Shown here piece by piece: positions 24,247 through 36,625 of a stretch of DNA of 64,000 bases; position 1 is the stretch's first letter; every line of letters begins with the position of its first letter. A program made the translations under genes and the position numbers. The notes under the pieces are model-generated. The model had not been told where the DNA came from, did no database searches, and was given only the letters and a program-made list of their open reading frames with translations. This stretch comes from Nematostella vectensis (taxonomy: Eukaryota > Cnidaria > Anthozoa > Actiniaria > Edwardsiidae): contig NC_064045.1 in assembly GCF_932526225.1 (NCBI RefSeq), forward strand, positions 1,178,001-1,242,000. The letters are read 5' to 3'.

Positions 24247-24638
24247 TTTAAAAATGCATACTGCTAGTTTTGCCGCTGTTCATTTAACGTATACCATTGT
24301 CTGGTCTTGCAAATAAATAATAAGAGATACTTTATAAATTTCAATATATACAGAAATACTTTATATATAAATATAATATAAGAGTCGCCAGAGGGACCTT
24401 GAAGGCTTATCCAAAAATGTGCTTATTATACATGTACGACCTACTTTGGGTTTAGAAGTTTGTGAGAAGTCATTGAATATCTTATTCGGTTTTGATTCTC
24501 TGGTGTACTGACTAGTCCTGGTGCAGGTGCCAATGGCAAGATTAGAAGAATTCTGGGCTCTTGTCAAAGTCGTATTCGTTTTTTATTTTTCGGTGTATTG
24601 AATAGTCCACATAGTGTTCTTTGTTGAAGGGAAGTCTC

Positions 24639-25196
24639 GAGATCAAGAAGAAAGCGAACAGGGTGCTAAACATTCTCCAGAGGAACTTATCATCATGTCC
24701 TGCTGAGGTCAAGGAGAAGGCCTACATTAGTCTTGTGCGTCCTGTAGCTGAATATGCCTCCCCAGCGTGGTCTCCACACACTCAAAAGGACATCAACTGT
24801 GTTGAGTCAATTCAACGCCGCGCTGCCCGCTTTGTCACAAACGATTATCGTAGAGATAGTAGTGTTTCAAACATGATTGCCCAATTAGGATGGCAATCGT
24901 TACAAAATCGTAGAGTGGTAAATGATATTTCTTTATTTTACAATGTTAATTTTCATCACGTAAACATTGACTTTCCCACTGACATTAAGCTGAGACACTT
25001 CAATTATGCTACTAGGGCTAGTGCCCGTAATTGTTTCCACTTTGACAATCCAACACCAGCAGTAAATTGTTACAAGTTTTCGTTCTATGTAAGATCTGTT
25101 CCAGTTTGGAACTCACTGTCTCAATCATGCTTTAACAATATATCAACTGTAACACAATTTCGTGCGGCCTTGCCTAGCGAGCTAATCCTGCAATGA
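24639..25196 (+). pseudogene. LINE RT C-terminal fragment, copy 5
   Basis: Translation is identical to copy 1, although the host monomer is an H/F hybrid. Confidence 0.88.
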
Positions 25197-25365
25197 TGGT
25201 ATGCCTTATTTATTTGTTTTTAATGTGTTTTTTTGTGTATCATTATTATTACTTGATTGTACTGTTTATTTATGTATTTTTTTTTTTTTTTCGTTCGTAC
25301 TGGTCGTCGACCGCTCATTGCCGGATTAGCTTGCTAGGGGCAAATATCCTAATTAAAGATTAAAG
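24639..25365 (+). mobile_element. LINE fragment, copy 5
   Basis: 727 bp. A crossover into an F monomer lies only about 55-80 bp beyond its 3' end. Confidence 0.92.
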
Positions 25366-25419
25366 AAAACTTCTGGGTTGGACCGCATATGGTACTTCTA
25401 AGAGCCTTTCGAGAGAACA

Positions 25420-25443
25420 AGCCTTATCTAGATTTTTTTGGTC
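25420..25443 (+). other. Unequal-crossover junction H to F
   Basis: The last H-specific base is in GAGAACAAG and the first F-specific bases are in GGTCAGTCC. The shared tract between them contains the crossover that removed one monomer. Confidence 0.8.
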
Positions 25444-25901
25444 AGTCCTGTCACGCCCAGGGCATGCACAAACACGTGTGGGCCGCACCCACCATCACTT
25501 TTGTAATGGTCCCTCTTCCTTATCACAAGTCTGGTACTCTTAACATTATGTGGTGTCATGGAGTAATGTACTCTTACATGAGAGAGAAAGCGTCTTTTGT
25601 TTTAATTTTATATTGAAACCTGTGTCAACAGGTGTAAAGTGTATTAACACTAGCTTTACACCTATAAAATATCAACGACTATCTGTGATAGAAGTGGCTG
25701 GCGTAATGACAGCTTGGCTTGCTTGAATCTGCCTTGTATTTGGTTAGAACTAGTTCTTTGATCTCGAACGGGTAAAGGGGCCCATGCAGGTTATTTTTTT
25801 TCACGATATACACCTTATAATTATAATTGATGTCCATCGCAATCCCTGCTTCCTAAAGTTAGAGCCTAGTGCACCACTGGAGTCCAATGGACTCCGAGAA
25901 A

Positions 25902-26828
25902 TTTAAAAATGCATACTGCTAGTTTTGCCGCTGTTAATTTATCATATACCATTGTCTGGTCTCGCAAATAAATAATAAGAGATACATTATATATTTCAAT
26001 ATATACAGAAATACTTTATATATTAATATAATATAAGAGTCTCCAGAGAGACTTTGAAGGCTGTTCCAAAACTGTGCTTATTATACATGTACGACCTACT
26101 TTGGGTTTAGAAGTATGTGAGAAGTCATTGAATATCTTATTCGGTTTTGATTCTCTGGTTACTGACAAGTCCTGGTGCAGGTGCTAATGGCCAGATTAGA
26201 AGAGTTCTGGGCTCTTGTCAAAGTCGTATTCGTTTTTTTTTTCGGTGTTTTGAATAGTCCACATGGTGTTCTTTGTTGAAGGGAAGTCTCAAAACTTCTG
26301 GGTTGGACCGCATGTGGTACTTCTAAGAGCCTCTCGAGAGAACAAGCCTTATCTAGATTTTTTTGGTCCGTCCTGTCACGCCCAGGGCATGCACAAACAC
26401 GTGTGGGCACCGACCCCTATCACTTTTGTAATGGTCCTTCTTCCCTATCACAAGTCTGCTACTCATAACATTATGTGGTGTCATAGAGTAATGTACTCTA
26501 ACATGAGAGAGAAAGCGTCTTTTGTTTTCATTTTATATTGAAACCTGTGTCAACAGGTGTAAAGTGTATTAACACTAGCTTTACACCTGTAAAATATCAG
26601 CAACTATCTGTGATAGAAGTGGCTAGCGTAATGACAGCTTGGCTTGCTTGAATCTCTGCCTTGTATTTGGCTAGAACTAGTTCTTTGATCTCGAACGGGT
26701 AAAGGGGCCCATGCAGGTTATTTTTTTTCACGATATACACCTCATAATTATAATTGATGTCCATCGCAATCCCTGCTTCCTAAAGTTAGAGCCTAGTGCA
26801 CCACTGGAGTCCAATGGACTCCGTGAAA
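25902..26828 (+). repeat. Monomer 25, type J
   Basis: Corresponds to monomer 13 at an offset of exactly 13,309 bp and has the same ORF translation. Confidence 0.93.
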
Positions 26829-27757
26829 TTTAAAAATGCATACCGCTAGTTTTGCCGCTGTTAATTTATCATATACCATTGTCTGGTCTCGCAAATAAAT
26901 AATAAGAGATACATTATATATTTCAATATATACAGAAATACTTTATATGTTAATATAATATAAGAGTCTCCAGAGGGACTTTGAAGGCTGTTCCAAAACT
27001 GTGCTTATTATACATGTACGACCTACTTTGGGTTTAGAAGTTTGTGAGAAGTCATTGAATATCTTATTCGGTTTTGATTCTCTGGTTACTGACAAGTCCT
27101 GGTGCAGGTGCCAATGGCCAGATTAGAAGAATTCTGGGCTCTTGTCAAAGTCGTATTCGTTTTTTATTTTTCGGTGTATTGAATAGTCCACATAGTGTTC
27201 TTTGTTGAAGGGAAGTCTCAAAACTTCTGGGTTGGACCGCATATGGTACTTTTAAGAGCCTCTCGAGAGAACAAGCCTTATCTAGATTTTTTTGGTCCGT
27301 CCTGTCACGCCCAGGGCATGCACAAACACGTGAGGGCACCAACCCCCATCACTTTTGTAATGGTCCTTCTTCCTTATCACAAGTCTGCTACTCATAACAT
27401 TATGTGGTGTCATGGAGTAATGTACTCTTACATGAGAGAGAAAGCGTCTTTTGTTTTAATTTTATATTGAAACCTGAGTCAACAGGTGTAAAGTGTATTA
27501 ACACTAGCTTTACACCTGTAAAATATCAGCAACTATCTGTGATAGAAGTGGCTGGCGTAAAGACAGCTTGGCTTGCTTGAATCTCTGCCTTGTATTTGGA
27601 TAGAACTAGTTCTTTGATCTCGAACGGGTAAAGGGGCCCATGCAGGTTATTTTTTTTCACGATATACACCTTATAATTATAATTGATGTCCATCGCAATC
27701 CCTGCTTCCTAAAGTTAGAGCCTAGTGCACCACTGGAGTCCAATGGACTCCGAGAAA
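26829..27757 (+). repeat. Monomer 26, type K
   Basis: Corresponds to monomer 14 (offset 13,309) and monomer 34 (offset 8,868). No ORF ATG. Confidence 0.93.
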
Positions 27758-28672
27758 TTTAAAAATTCATACTGCTAGTTTTGCCGCTGTTAATTTAACA
27801 TATACCATTGTCTGGTCTTGCAAATAAATAATAAGAGATACTTTATACATTTCAATATATACAGAAATACTTTATATATTAATATAATATAAGAGTCTCC
27901 AGAGGGACTTTGAAGGCTGTTCCAAAACTGTGCTTATTATACATGTACGACCTACTTTGGGTTTAGAAGTTTGTGAGAAGTCATTGAATATCTTATTCGG
28001 TTTTGATTCTCTGGTGTACTGACTAGTCCTGGTGGAGGTGCTAATGGCCAGATTAGAAGAGTTCTGGGCTCTTGTCAAAGTCGTATTCGTTTTTTTATTT
28101 TTCGGTGTTTTGAATAGTCCACATGGTGTTCTTTGTTAAAGGGAAGTCTCAAAACTTCTGGGTTGGACCGCATATGGTACTTCTAAGAGCCTCTCGAGAG
28201 AACCAGCCTTATCTAGATTTTTTTGGTCCGTCCTGTCACGCCCAGGGCATGCACAAACACGTGTGGGCCGCACCCACCATCACTTTTGTAATGGTCCCTC
28301 TTCCTTATCACAAGTCTGGTACTCTTAACATTATGTGGTGTCACGGAGTAATGTTAAAGCGTCTTTTGTTTTCATTTTATATTGAAACCTGTGTCAACAG
28401 GTGTAAAGTGTATTAACACTAGCTTTACACCTGTAAAATATCAGCAACTATCTGTGATAGAAGTGGCTGGCGTAATAACAGCTTGGCTTGCTTGAATCTC
28501 TGCCTTGTATTTGGCTAGAACTAGTTCTTTGATCTCGAACGGGTAAAGGGGCCCATGCAGGTTATTTTTTTTCACGATATACACCTTATAATTATAATTG
28601 ATGTCCATCGCAATCCCTGCTTCCTAAAGTTAGAGCCTAGTGCACCACTGGAGTCCAATGGACTCCGTGAAA
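27758..28672 (+). repeat. Monomer 27, type A
   Basis: 915 bp with the 16-bp deletion and GTCACGGAG, as in monomers 15 and 35. Confidence 0.93.
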
Positions 28673-29601
28673 TTTAAAAATGCATACCGCTAGTTTTGCC
28701 GCTGTTAATTTATCATATACCATTGTCTGGTCTCGCAAATAAATAATAAGAGATACATTATATATTTCAATATATACAGAAATACTTTATATGTTAATAT
28801 AATATAAGAGTCTCCAGAGGGACTTTGAAGGCTGTTCCAAAACTGTGCTTATTATACATGTACGACCTACTTTGGGTTTAGAAGTTTGTGAGAAGTCATT
28901 GAATATCTTATTCGGTTTTGATTCTCTGGTGTACTGACTAGTCCTGGTGCAGGTGCCAATGGCCAGATTAGAAGAGTTCTGGGCTCTTGTCAAAGTCGTA
29001 TTCGTTTTTTATTTTTCGGTGTATTGAATAGTCCACATGGTGTTCTTTGTTGAAGGGAAGTCTCAAAACTTCTGGGTTGGACCGCATATGGTACTTCTAA
29101 GAGCCTCTCGAGAGAACCAGCCTTATCTAGATTTTTTTGGTCCGTCCTGTCACGCCCAGGGCATGCACAAACACGTGTGGGCCGCACCCACCATCACTTT
29201 TGTAATGGTCCCTCTTCCTTATCACAAGTCTGCTACTCAAAACATTATGTGGTGTCATGAAGTAATGTACTCTTACATGAGAGAGAAAGCGTCTTTTGTC
29301 TTAATTTTATATTGAAACCTGTGTCAACAGGTGTAAAGTGTATTAACACTAGCTTTACACCTATAAAATATCAACAACTATCTGTGATAGAAGTGGCTGG
29401 CGTAATGACAGCTTGGCTTGCTTGAATCTGTCTTGTATTTGGCTAGAACTAGTTCTTTGATCTCGAACGGGTAAAGAGGCCCATGCAGGTTATTTTTTTT
29501 TCACGATATACACCTTATAATTATAATTGATGTCCATCGCAATCCCTGCTTCCTAAAGTTAGAGCCTAGTGCACCACTGGAGTCTAATGGACTCCGAGAA
29601 A
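28673..29601 (+). repeat. Monomer 28, type L
   Basis: Has CTACTCAAAAC and GTCATGAAG, as in monomers 36, 42 and 44. Confidence 0.93.
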
Positions 29602-30528
29602 TTTAAAAATGCATACTGCTAGTTTTGCCGCTGTTAATTTATCATATACCATTGTCTGGTCTCGCAAATAAATAATAAGAGATACATTATATATTTCAAT
29701 ATATACAGAAATACTTTATATATTAATATAATATAAGAGTCTCCAGAGGGACTTTGAAGGCTGTTCCAAAACTGTGCTTATTATACATGTACGACCTACT
29801 TTGGGTTTAGAAGTTTGTGAGAAGTCATTGAATATCTTATTCGGTTTTGATTCTCTGGTTACTGACAAGTCCTGGTGCAGGTGCCAATGACCAGATTAGA
29901 AGAGTTCTGGGCTCTTGTCAAAGTCGTATTCGTTTTTTATTTTTCGGTGTATTGAATAGTCCACATGGTGTTCTTTGTTAAAGGGAAGTCTCAAAACTTC
30001 TGGGTTGGACCGCATATGGTACTTCTAAGAGCCTCTCGAGAGAACCAGCCTTATCTAGATTTTTTTGGTCTGTCCTGTCACGCCCAGGGCATGCACAAAC
30101 ACGTGTGGGCCGCACCCACCTTCACTTTTGTAATGGTCCCTCTTCCTTATCACAAGTCTGGTACTCTTAACATTATGTGGTGTCATGGAGTAATGTACTC
30201 TTACATGAGAGAGAAAGCGTCTTTTGTTTTAATTTTATATTGAAACCTGTGTCAACAGGTGTAAAGTGTATTAACACTAGCTTTACACCTATAAAATATC
30301 AACAACTATCTGTGATAGAAGTGGCTGGCGTAATGACAGCTTGGCTTGCTTGAATCTGCCTTGTATTTGGCTAGAACTAGTTCTTTGATCTCGAACGGGT
30401 AAAGGGGCCCATGCAGGTTATTTTTTTTCACGATATACACCTTATAATTATAATTGATGTCCATCGCAATCCCTGCTTCCTAAAGTTAGAGCCTAGTGCA
30501 CCACTGGAGTCCAATGGACTCCGAGAAA
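29602..30528 (+). repeat. Monomer 29, type G2
   Basis: Has CAATGACCAG and GGTCTGTCC. Directly upstream of a LINE-bearing unit, like the other G2 copies. Confidence 0.93.
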
Positions 30529-30920
30529 TTTAAAAATGCATACTGCTAGTTTTGCCGCTGTTCATTTAACGTATACCATTGTCTGGTCTCGCAAATAAAT
30601 AATAAGAGATACTTTATAAATTTCAATATATACAGAAATACTTTATATATAAATATAATATAAGAGTCGCCAGAGGGACCTTGAAGGCTTATCCAAAAAT
30701 GTGCTTATTATACATGTACGACCTACTTTGGGTTTAGAAGTTTGTGAGAAGTCATTGAATATCTTATTCGGTTTTGATTCTCTGGTGTACTGACTAGTCC
30801 TGGTGCAGGTGCCAATGGCAAGATTAGAAGAATTCTGGGCTCTTGTCAAAGTCGTATTCGTTTTTTATTTTTCGGTGTATTGAATAGTCCACATAGTGTT
30901 CTTTGTTGAAGGGAAGTCTC

Positions 30921-31478
30921 GAGATCAAGAAGAAAGCGAACAGGGTGCTAAACATTCTCCAGAGGAACTTATCATCATGTCCTGCTGAGGTCAAGGAGAA
31001 GGCCTACATTAGTCTTGTGCGTCCTGTAGCTGAATATGCCTCCCCAGCGTGGTCTCCACACACTCAAAAGGACATCAACTGTGTTGAGTCAATTCAACGC
31101 CGCGCTGCCCGCTTTGTCACAAACGATTATCGTAGAGATAGTAGTGTTTCAAACATGATTGCCCAATTAGGATGGCAATCGTTACAAAATCGTAGAGTGG
31201 TAAATGATATTTCTTTATTTTACAATGTTAATTTTCATCACGTAAACATTGACTTTCCCACTGACATTAAGCTGAGACACTTCAATTATGCTACTAGGGC
31301 TAGTGCCCGTAATTGTTTCCACTTTGACAATCCAACACCAGCAGTAAATTGTTACAAGTTTTCGTTCTATGTAAGATCTGTTCCAGTTTGGAACTCACTG
31401 TCTCAATCATGCTTTAACAATATATCAACTGTAACACAATTTCGTGCGGCCTTGCCTAGCGAGCTAATCCTGCAATGA
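30921..31478 (+). pseudogene. LINE RT C-terminal fragment, copy 6
   Basis: Translation is identical to copy 1. The five extra T bases lie after the stop, in the 3' UTR. Confidence 0.88.
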
Positions 31479-31652
31479 TGGTATGCCTTATTTATTTGTT
31501 TTTAATGTGTTTTTTTGTGTATCATTATTATTACTTGATTGTACTGTTTATTTATGTATTTTTTTTTTTTTTTTTTTTCGTTCGTACTGGTCGTCGACCG
31601 CTCATTGCCGGATTAGCTTGCTAGGGGCAAATATCCTAATTAAAGATTAAAG
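30921..31652 (+). mobile_element. LINE fragment, copy 6, long T run
   Basis: 732 bp. Five extra T bases lie in the 3' UTR run near 31559-31578. Otherwise it matches copy 1 in structure. Confidence 0.92.
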
Positions 31653-31976
31653 AAAACTTCTGGGTTGGACCGCATATGGTACTTCTAAGAGCCTTTCGAG
31701 AGAACAAGCCTTATCTAGATTTTTTTGGTTCGTCCTGTCACGCCCAGGGCATGCACAAACACGTGTGGGCCTCACCCCCCATCACTTTTGTAATGGTCCC
31801 TCTTCCTTATCACAAGTCTGCTACTCATAACATTATGTGGTGTCATGGAGTAATGTACTCTTACATGAGAGAGAAAGCGTCTTTTGTTTTAATTTTATAT
31901 TGAAACCTGAGTCAACAGGTGTAAAGTGTATTAACACTAGCTTTACACCTGTAAAAAATCAGCAACTATCTGTGCT

Positions 31977-32016
31977 AGAAGTGGCTGGCGTAATGACAGC
32001 TTGGCTTGCTTGAATC
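31977..32016 (+). other. Crossover junction of the 8,868-bp duplication
   Basis: GTGCTAG on the left is H-specific. AATCTGCCTTG with TTGGCTAG on the right is F-specific (H has AATCTCTGCC and TTGGATAG). Confidence 0.8.
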
Positions 32017-32188
32017 TGCCTTGTATTTGGCTAGAACTAGTTCTTTGATCTCGAACGGGTAAAGGGGCCCATGCAGGTTATTTTTTTTCACGATATACAC
32101 CTTATAATTATAATTGATGTCCATCGCAATCCCTGCTTCCTAAAGTTAGAGCCTAGTGCACCACTGGAGTCCAATGGACTCCGAGAAA

Positions 32189-33114
32189 TTTAAAAATGCA
32201 TACTGCTAGTTTTGCCGCTGTTAATTTATCATATACCATTGTCTGGTCTCGCAAATAAATAATAAGAGATACATTATATATTTCAATATATACAGAAATA
32301 CTTTATATATTAATATAATATAAGAGTCTCCAGAGAGACTTTGAAGGCTGTTCCAAAACTGTGCTTATTATACATGTACGACCTACTTTGGGTTTAGAAG
32401 TATGTGAGAAGTCATTGAATATCTTATTCGGTTTTGATTCTCTGGTTACTGACAAGTCCTGGTGCAGGTGCTAATGGCCAGATTAGAAGAGTTCTGGGCT
32501 CTTGTCAAAGTCGTATTCGTTTTTTTTTTTCGGTGTTTTGAATAGTCCACATGGTGTTCTTTGTTGAAGGGAAGTCTCAAAACTTCTGGGTTGGACCGCA
32601 TATGGTACATCTAAGAGCCTCTCGAGAGAACCAGCCTTATCTAGATTTTTTTGGTCCGTCCTGTCACGCCCAGGGCATGCACAAACACGTGTGGGCCGCA
32701 CCCACCTTCACTTTTGTAATGGTCCCTCTTCCTTATCACAAGTCTGCTACTCATAACATTATGTGGTGTCATAGAGTAATGTACTCTTACATGAGAGAGA
32801 AAGCGTCTTTTGTTTTAATTTTATATTGAAACCTGTGTCAACAGGTGTAAAGTGTATTAACACTAGCTTTACACCTATAAAATATCAACAACTATCTGTG
32901 ATAGAAGTGGCTGGCGTAATGACAGCTTGGCTTGCTTGAATCTGCCTTGTATTTGGCTAGAACTAGTTCTTTGATCTCGAACGGGTAAAGGGGCCCATGC
33001 AGGTTATTTTTTTTCACGATATACACCTTATAATTATAATTGATGTCCATCGCAATCCCTGCTTCCTAAAGTTAGAGCCTAGTGCACCACTGGAGTCCAA
33101 TGGACTCCGAGAAA
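32189..33114 (+). repeat. Monomer 31, type I
   Basis: Follows the hybrid directly with no intervening F monomer. Shares GGTACATCTAAG with monomer 23. Confidence 0.93.
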
Positions 33115-33506
33115 TTTAAAAATGCATACTGCTAGTTTTGCCGCTGTTCATTTAACGTATACCATTGTCTGGTCTTGCAAATAAATAATAAGAGATACTT
33201 TATAAATTTCAATATATACAGAAATACTTTATATATAAATATAATATAAGAGTCGCCAGAGGGACCTTGAAGGCTTATCCAAAAATGTGCTTATTATACA
33301 TGTACGACCTACTTTGGGTTTAGAAGTTTGTGAGAAGTCATTGAATATCTTATTCGGTTTTGATTCTCTGGTGTACTGACTAGTCCTGGTGCAGGTGCCA
33401 ATGGCAAGATTAGAAGAATTCTGGGCTCTTGTCAAAGTCGTATTCGTTTTTTATTTTTCGGTGTATTGAATAGTCCACATAGTGTTCTTTGTTGAAGGGA
33501 AGTCTC

Positions 33507-34064
33507 GAGATCAAGAAGAAAGCGAACAGGGTGCTAAACATTCTCCAGAGGAACTTATCATCATGTCCTGCTGAGGTCAAGGAGAAGGCCTACATTAGTC
33601 TTGTGCGTCCTGTAGCTGAATATGCCTCCCCAGCGTGGTCTCCACACACTCAAAAGGACATCAACTGTGTTGAGTCAATTCAACGCCGCGCTGCCCGCTT
33701 TGTCACAAACGATTATCGTAGAGATAGTAGTGTTTCAAACATGATTGCCCAATTAGGATGGCAATCGTTACAAAATCGTAGAGTGGTAAATGATATTTCT
33801 TTATTTTACAATGTTAATTTTCATCACGTAAACATTGACTTTCCCACTGACATTAAGCTGAGACACTTCAATTATGCTACTAGGGCTAGTGCCCGTAATT
33901 GTTTCCACTTTGACAATCCAACACCAGCAGTAAATTGTTACAAGTTTTCGTTCTATGTAAGATCTGTTCCAGTTTGGAACTCACTGTCTCAATCATGCTT
34001 TAACAATATATCAACTGTAACACAATTTCGTGCGGCCTTGCCTAGCGAGCTAATCCTGCAATGA
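33507..34064 (+). pseudogene. LINE RT C-terminal fragment, copy 7
   Basis: Translation is identical to copy 1. Confidence 0.88.
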
Positions 34065-34233
34065 TGGTATGCCTTATTTATTTGTTTTTAATGTGTTTTT
34101 TTGTGTATCATTATTATTACTTGATTGTACTGTTTATTTATGTATTTTTTTTTTTTTTTCGTTCGTACTGGTCGTCGACCGCTCATTGCCGGATTAGCTT
34201 GCTAGGGGCAAATATCCTAATTAAAGATTAAAG
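33507..34233 (+). mobile_element. LINE fragment, copy 7
   Basis: 727 bp. The counterpart of copy 5 in the 8,868-bp duplication. Confidence 0.92.
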
Positions 34234-34286
34234 AAAACTTCTGGGTTGGACCGCATATGGTACTTCTAAGAGCCTTTCGAGAGAAC

Positions 34287-34311
34287 AAGCCTTATCTAGA
34301 TTTTTTTGGTC
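34287..34311 (+). other. H to F junction, duplicated copy
   Basis: Same breakpoint interval as at 25420-25443, copied within the 8,868-bp duplication and not an independent event. Confidence 0.8.
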
Positions 34312-34769
34312 AGTCCTGTCACGCCCAGGGCATGCACAAACACGTGTGGGCCGCACCCACCATCACTTTTGTAATGGTCCCTCTTCCTTATCACAAGTCT
34401 GGTACTCTTAACATTATGTGGTGTCATGGAGTAATGTACTCTTACATGAGAGAGAAAGCGTCTTTTGTTTTAATTTTATATTGAAACCTGTGTCAACAGG
34501 TGTAAAGTGTATTAACACTAGCTTTACACCTATAAAATATCAACGACTATCTGTGATAGAAGTGGCTGGCGTAATGACAGCTTGGCTTGCTTGAATCTGC
34601 CTTGTATTTGGTTAGAACTAGTTCTTTGATCTCGAACGGGTAAAGGGGCCCATGCAGGTTATTTTTTTTCACGATATACACCTTATAATTATAATTGATG
34701 TCCATCGCAATCCCTGCTTCCTAAAGTTAGAGCCTAGTGCACCACTGGAGTCCAATGGACTCCGAGAAA

Positions 34770-35696
34770 TTTAAAAATGCATACTGCTAGTTTTGCCGCT
34801 GTTAATTTATCATATACCATTGTCTGGTCTCGCAAATAAATAATAAGAGATACATTATATATTTCAATATATACAGAAATACTTTATATATTAATATAAT
34901 ATAAGAGTCTCCAGAGAGACTTTGAAGGCTGTTCCAAAACTGTGCTTATTATACATGTACGACCTACTTTGGGTTTAGAAGTATGTGAGAAGTCATTGAA
35001 TATCTTATTCGGTTTTGATTCTCTGGTTACTGACAAGTCCTGGTGCAGGTGCTAATGGCCAGATTAGAAGAGTTCTGGGCTCTTGTCAAAGTCGTATTCG
35101 TTTTTTTTTTCGGTGTTTTGAATAGTCCACATGGTGTTCTTTGTTGAAGGGAAGTCTCAAAACTTCTGGGTTGGACCGCATGTGGTACTTCTAAGAGCCT
35201 CTCGAGAGAACAAGCCTTATCTAGATTTTTTTGGTCCGTCCTGTCACGCCCAGGGCATGCACAAACACGTGTGGGCACCGACCCCTATCACTTTTGTAAT
35301 GGTCCTTCTTCCCTATCACAAGTCTGCTACTCATAACATTATGTGGTGTCATAGAGTAATGTACTCTAACATGAGAGAGAAAGCGTCTTTTGTTTTCATT
35401 TTATATTGAAACCTGTGTCAACAGGTGTAAAGTGTATTAACACTAGCTTTACACCTGTAAAATATCAGCAACTATCTGTGATAGAAGTGGCTAGCGTAAT
35501 GACAGCTTGGCTTGCTTGAATCTCTGCCTTGTATTTGGCTAGAACTAGTTCTTTGATCTCGAACGGGTAAAGGGGCCCATGCAGGTTATTTTTTTTCACG
35601 ATATACACCTCATAATTATAATTGATGTCCATCGCAATCCCTGCTTCCTAAAGTTAGAGCCTAGTGCACCACTGGAGTCCAATGGACTCCGTGAAA
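34770..35696 (+). repeat. Monomer 33, type J
   Basis: Has GTGGCTAGCG and CACCTCATAAT. Corresponds to monomer 25. Confidence 0.93.
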
Positions 35697-36625
35697 TTTA
35701 AAAATGCATACCGCTAGTTTTGCCGCTGTTAATTTATCATATACCATTGTCTGGTCTCGCAAATAAATAATAAGAGATACATTATATATTTCAATATATA
35801 CAGAAATACTTTATATGTTAATATAATATAAGAGTCTCCAGAGGGACTTTGAAGGCTGTTCCAAAACTGTGCTTATTATACATGTACGACCTACTTTGGG
35901 TTTAGAAGTTTGTGAGAAGTCATTGAATATCTTATTCGGTTTTGATTCTCTGGTTACTGACAAGTCCTGGTGCAGGTGCCAATGGCCAGATTAGAAGAAT
36001 TCTGGGCTCTTGTCAAAGTCGTATTCGTTTTTTATTTTTCGGTGTATTGAATAGTCCACATAGTGTTCTTTGTTGAAGGGAAGTCTCAAAACTTCTGGGT
36101 TGGACCGCATATGGTACTTTTAAGAGCCTCTCGAGAGAACAAGCCTTATCTAGATTTTTTTGGTCCGTCCTGTCACGCCCAGGGCATGCACAAACACGTG
36201 AGGGCACCAACCCCCATCACTTTTGTAATGGTCCTTCTTCCTTATCACAAGTCTGCTACTCATAACATTATGTGGTGTCATGGAGTAATGTACTCTTACA
36301 TGAGAGAGAAAGCGTCTTTTGTTTTAATTTTATATTGAAACCTGAGTCAACAGGTGTAAAGTGTATTAACACTAGCTTTACACCTGTAAAATATCAGCAA
36401 CTATCTGTGATAGAAGTGGCTGGCGTAAAGACAGCTTGGCTTGCTTGAATCTCTGCCTTGTATTTGGATAGAACTAGTTCTTTGATCTCGAACGGGTAAA
36501 GGGGCCCATGCAGGTTATTTTTTTTCACGATATACACCTTATAATTATAATTGATGTCCATCGCAATCCCTGCTTCCTAAAGTTAGAGCCTAGTGCACCA
36601 CTGGAGTCCAATGGACTCCGAGAAA
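35697..36625 (+). repeat. Monomer 34, type K
   Basis: Has TATAATATAAGAG intact, unlike K copies 41, 43 and 49, which lost 2 bp there. Confidence 0.93.

Larger units (their letters stand above)
24247..25901 (+). repeat. Monomer 24, type H/F hybrid (LINE-bearing)
   Basis: Type H through the LINE and CCTTTCGAGAGAACAAG, then type F from GGTCAGTCC onward. One monomer length is missing relative to the H-F pair at monomers 11-12. Confidence 0.94.
23148..32015 (+). repeat. 8,868-bp duplicated block, first copy
   Basis: Eight monomers (I-H-J-K-A-L-G2-H) with two LINE copies. Every monomer start and every ORF in this block has a counterpart exactly 8,868 bp downstream with the same translation. Confidence 0.88.
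25902..32188 (+). repeat. HOR core copy b: J-K-A-L-G2-H
   Basis: Same order as copy a. Its H monomer ends in F-type sequence because of the crossover near 32.0 kb. Confidence 0.88.
30529..32188 (+). repeat. Monomer 30, type H/F hybrid (LINE-bearing)
   Basis: Type H with a 732-bp LINE and CTGTAAAAAATCAGC. It switches to type F sequence (AATCTGCCTTG, TTGGCTAG) at 31977-32016. The unit is 1,660 bp. Confidence 0.94.
33115..34769 (+). repeat. Monomer 32, type H/F hybrid (LINE-bearing)
   Basis: Repeats the hybrid structure and 1,655-bp length of monomer 24 at an offset of 8,868 bp. Confidence 0.94.
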
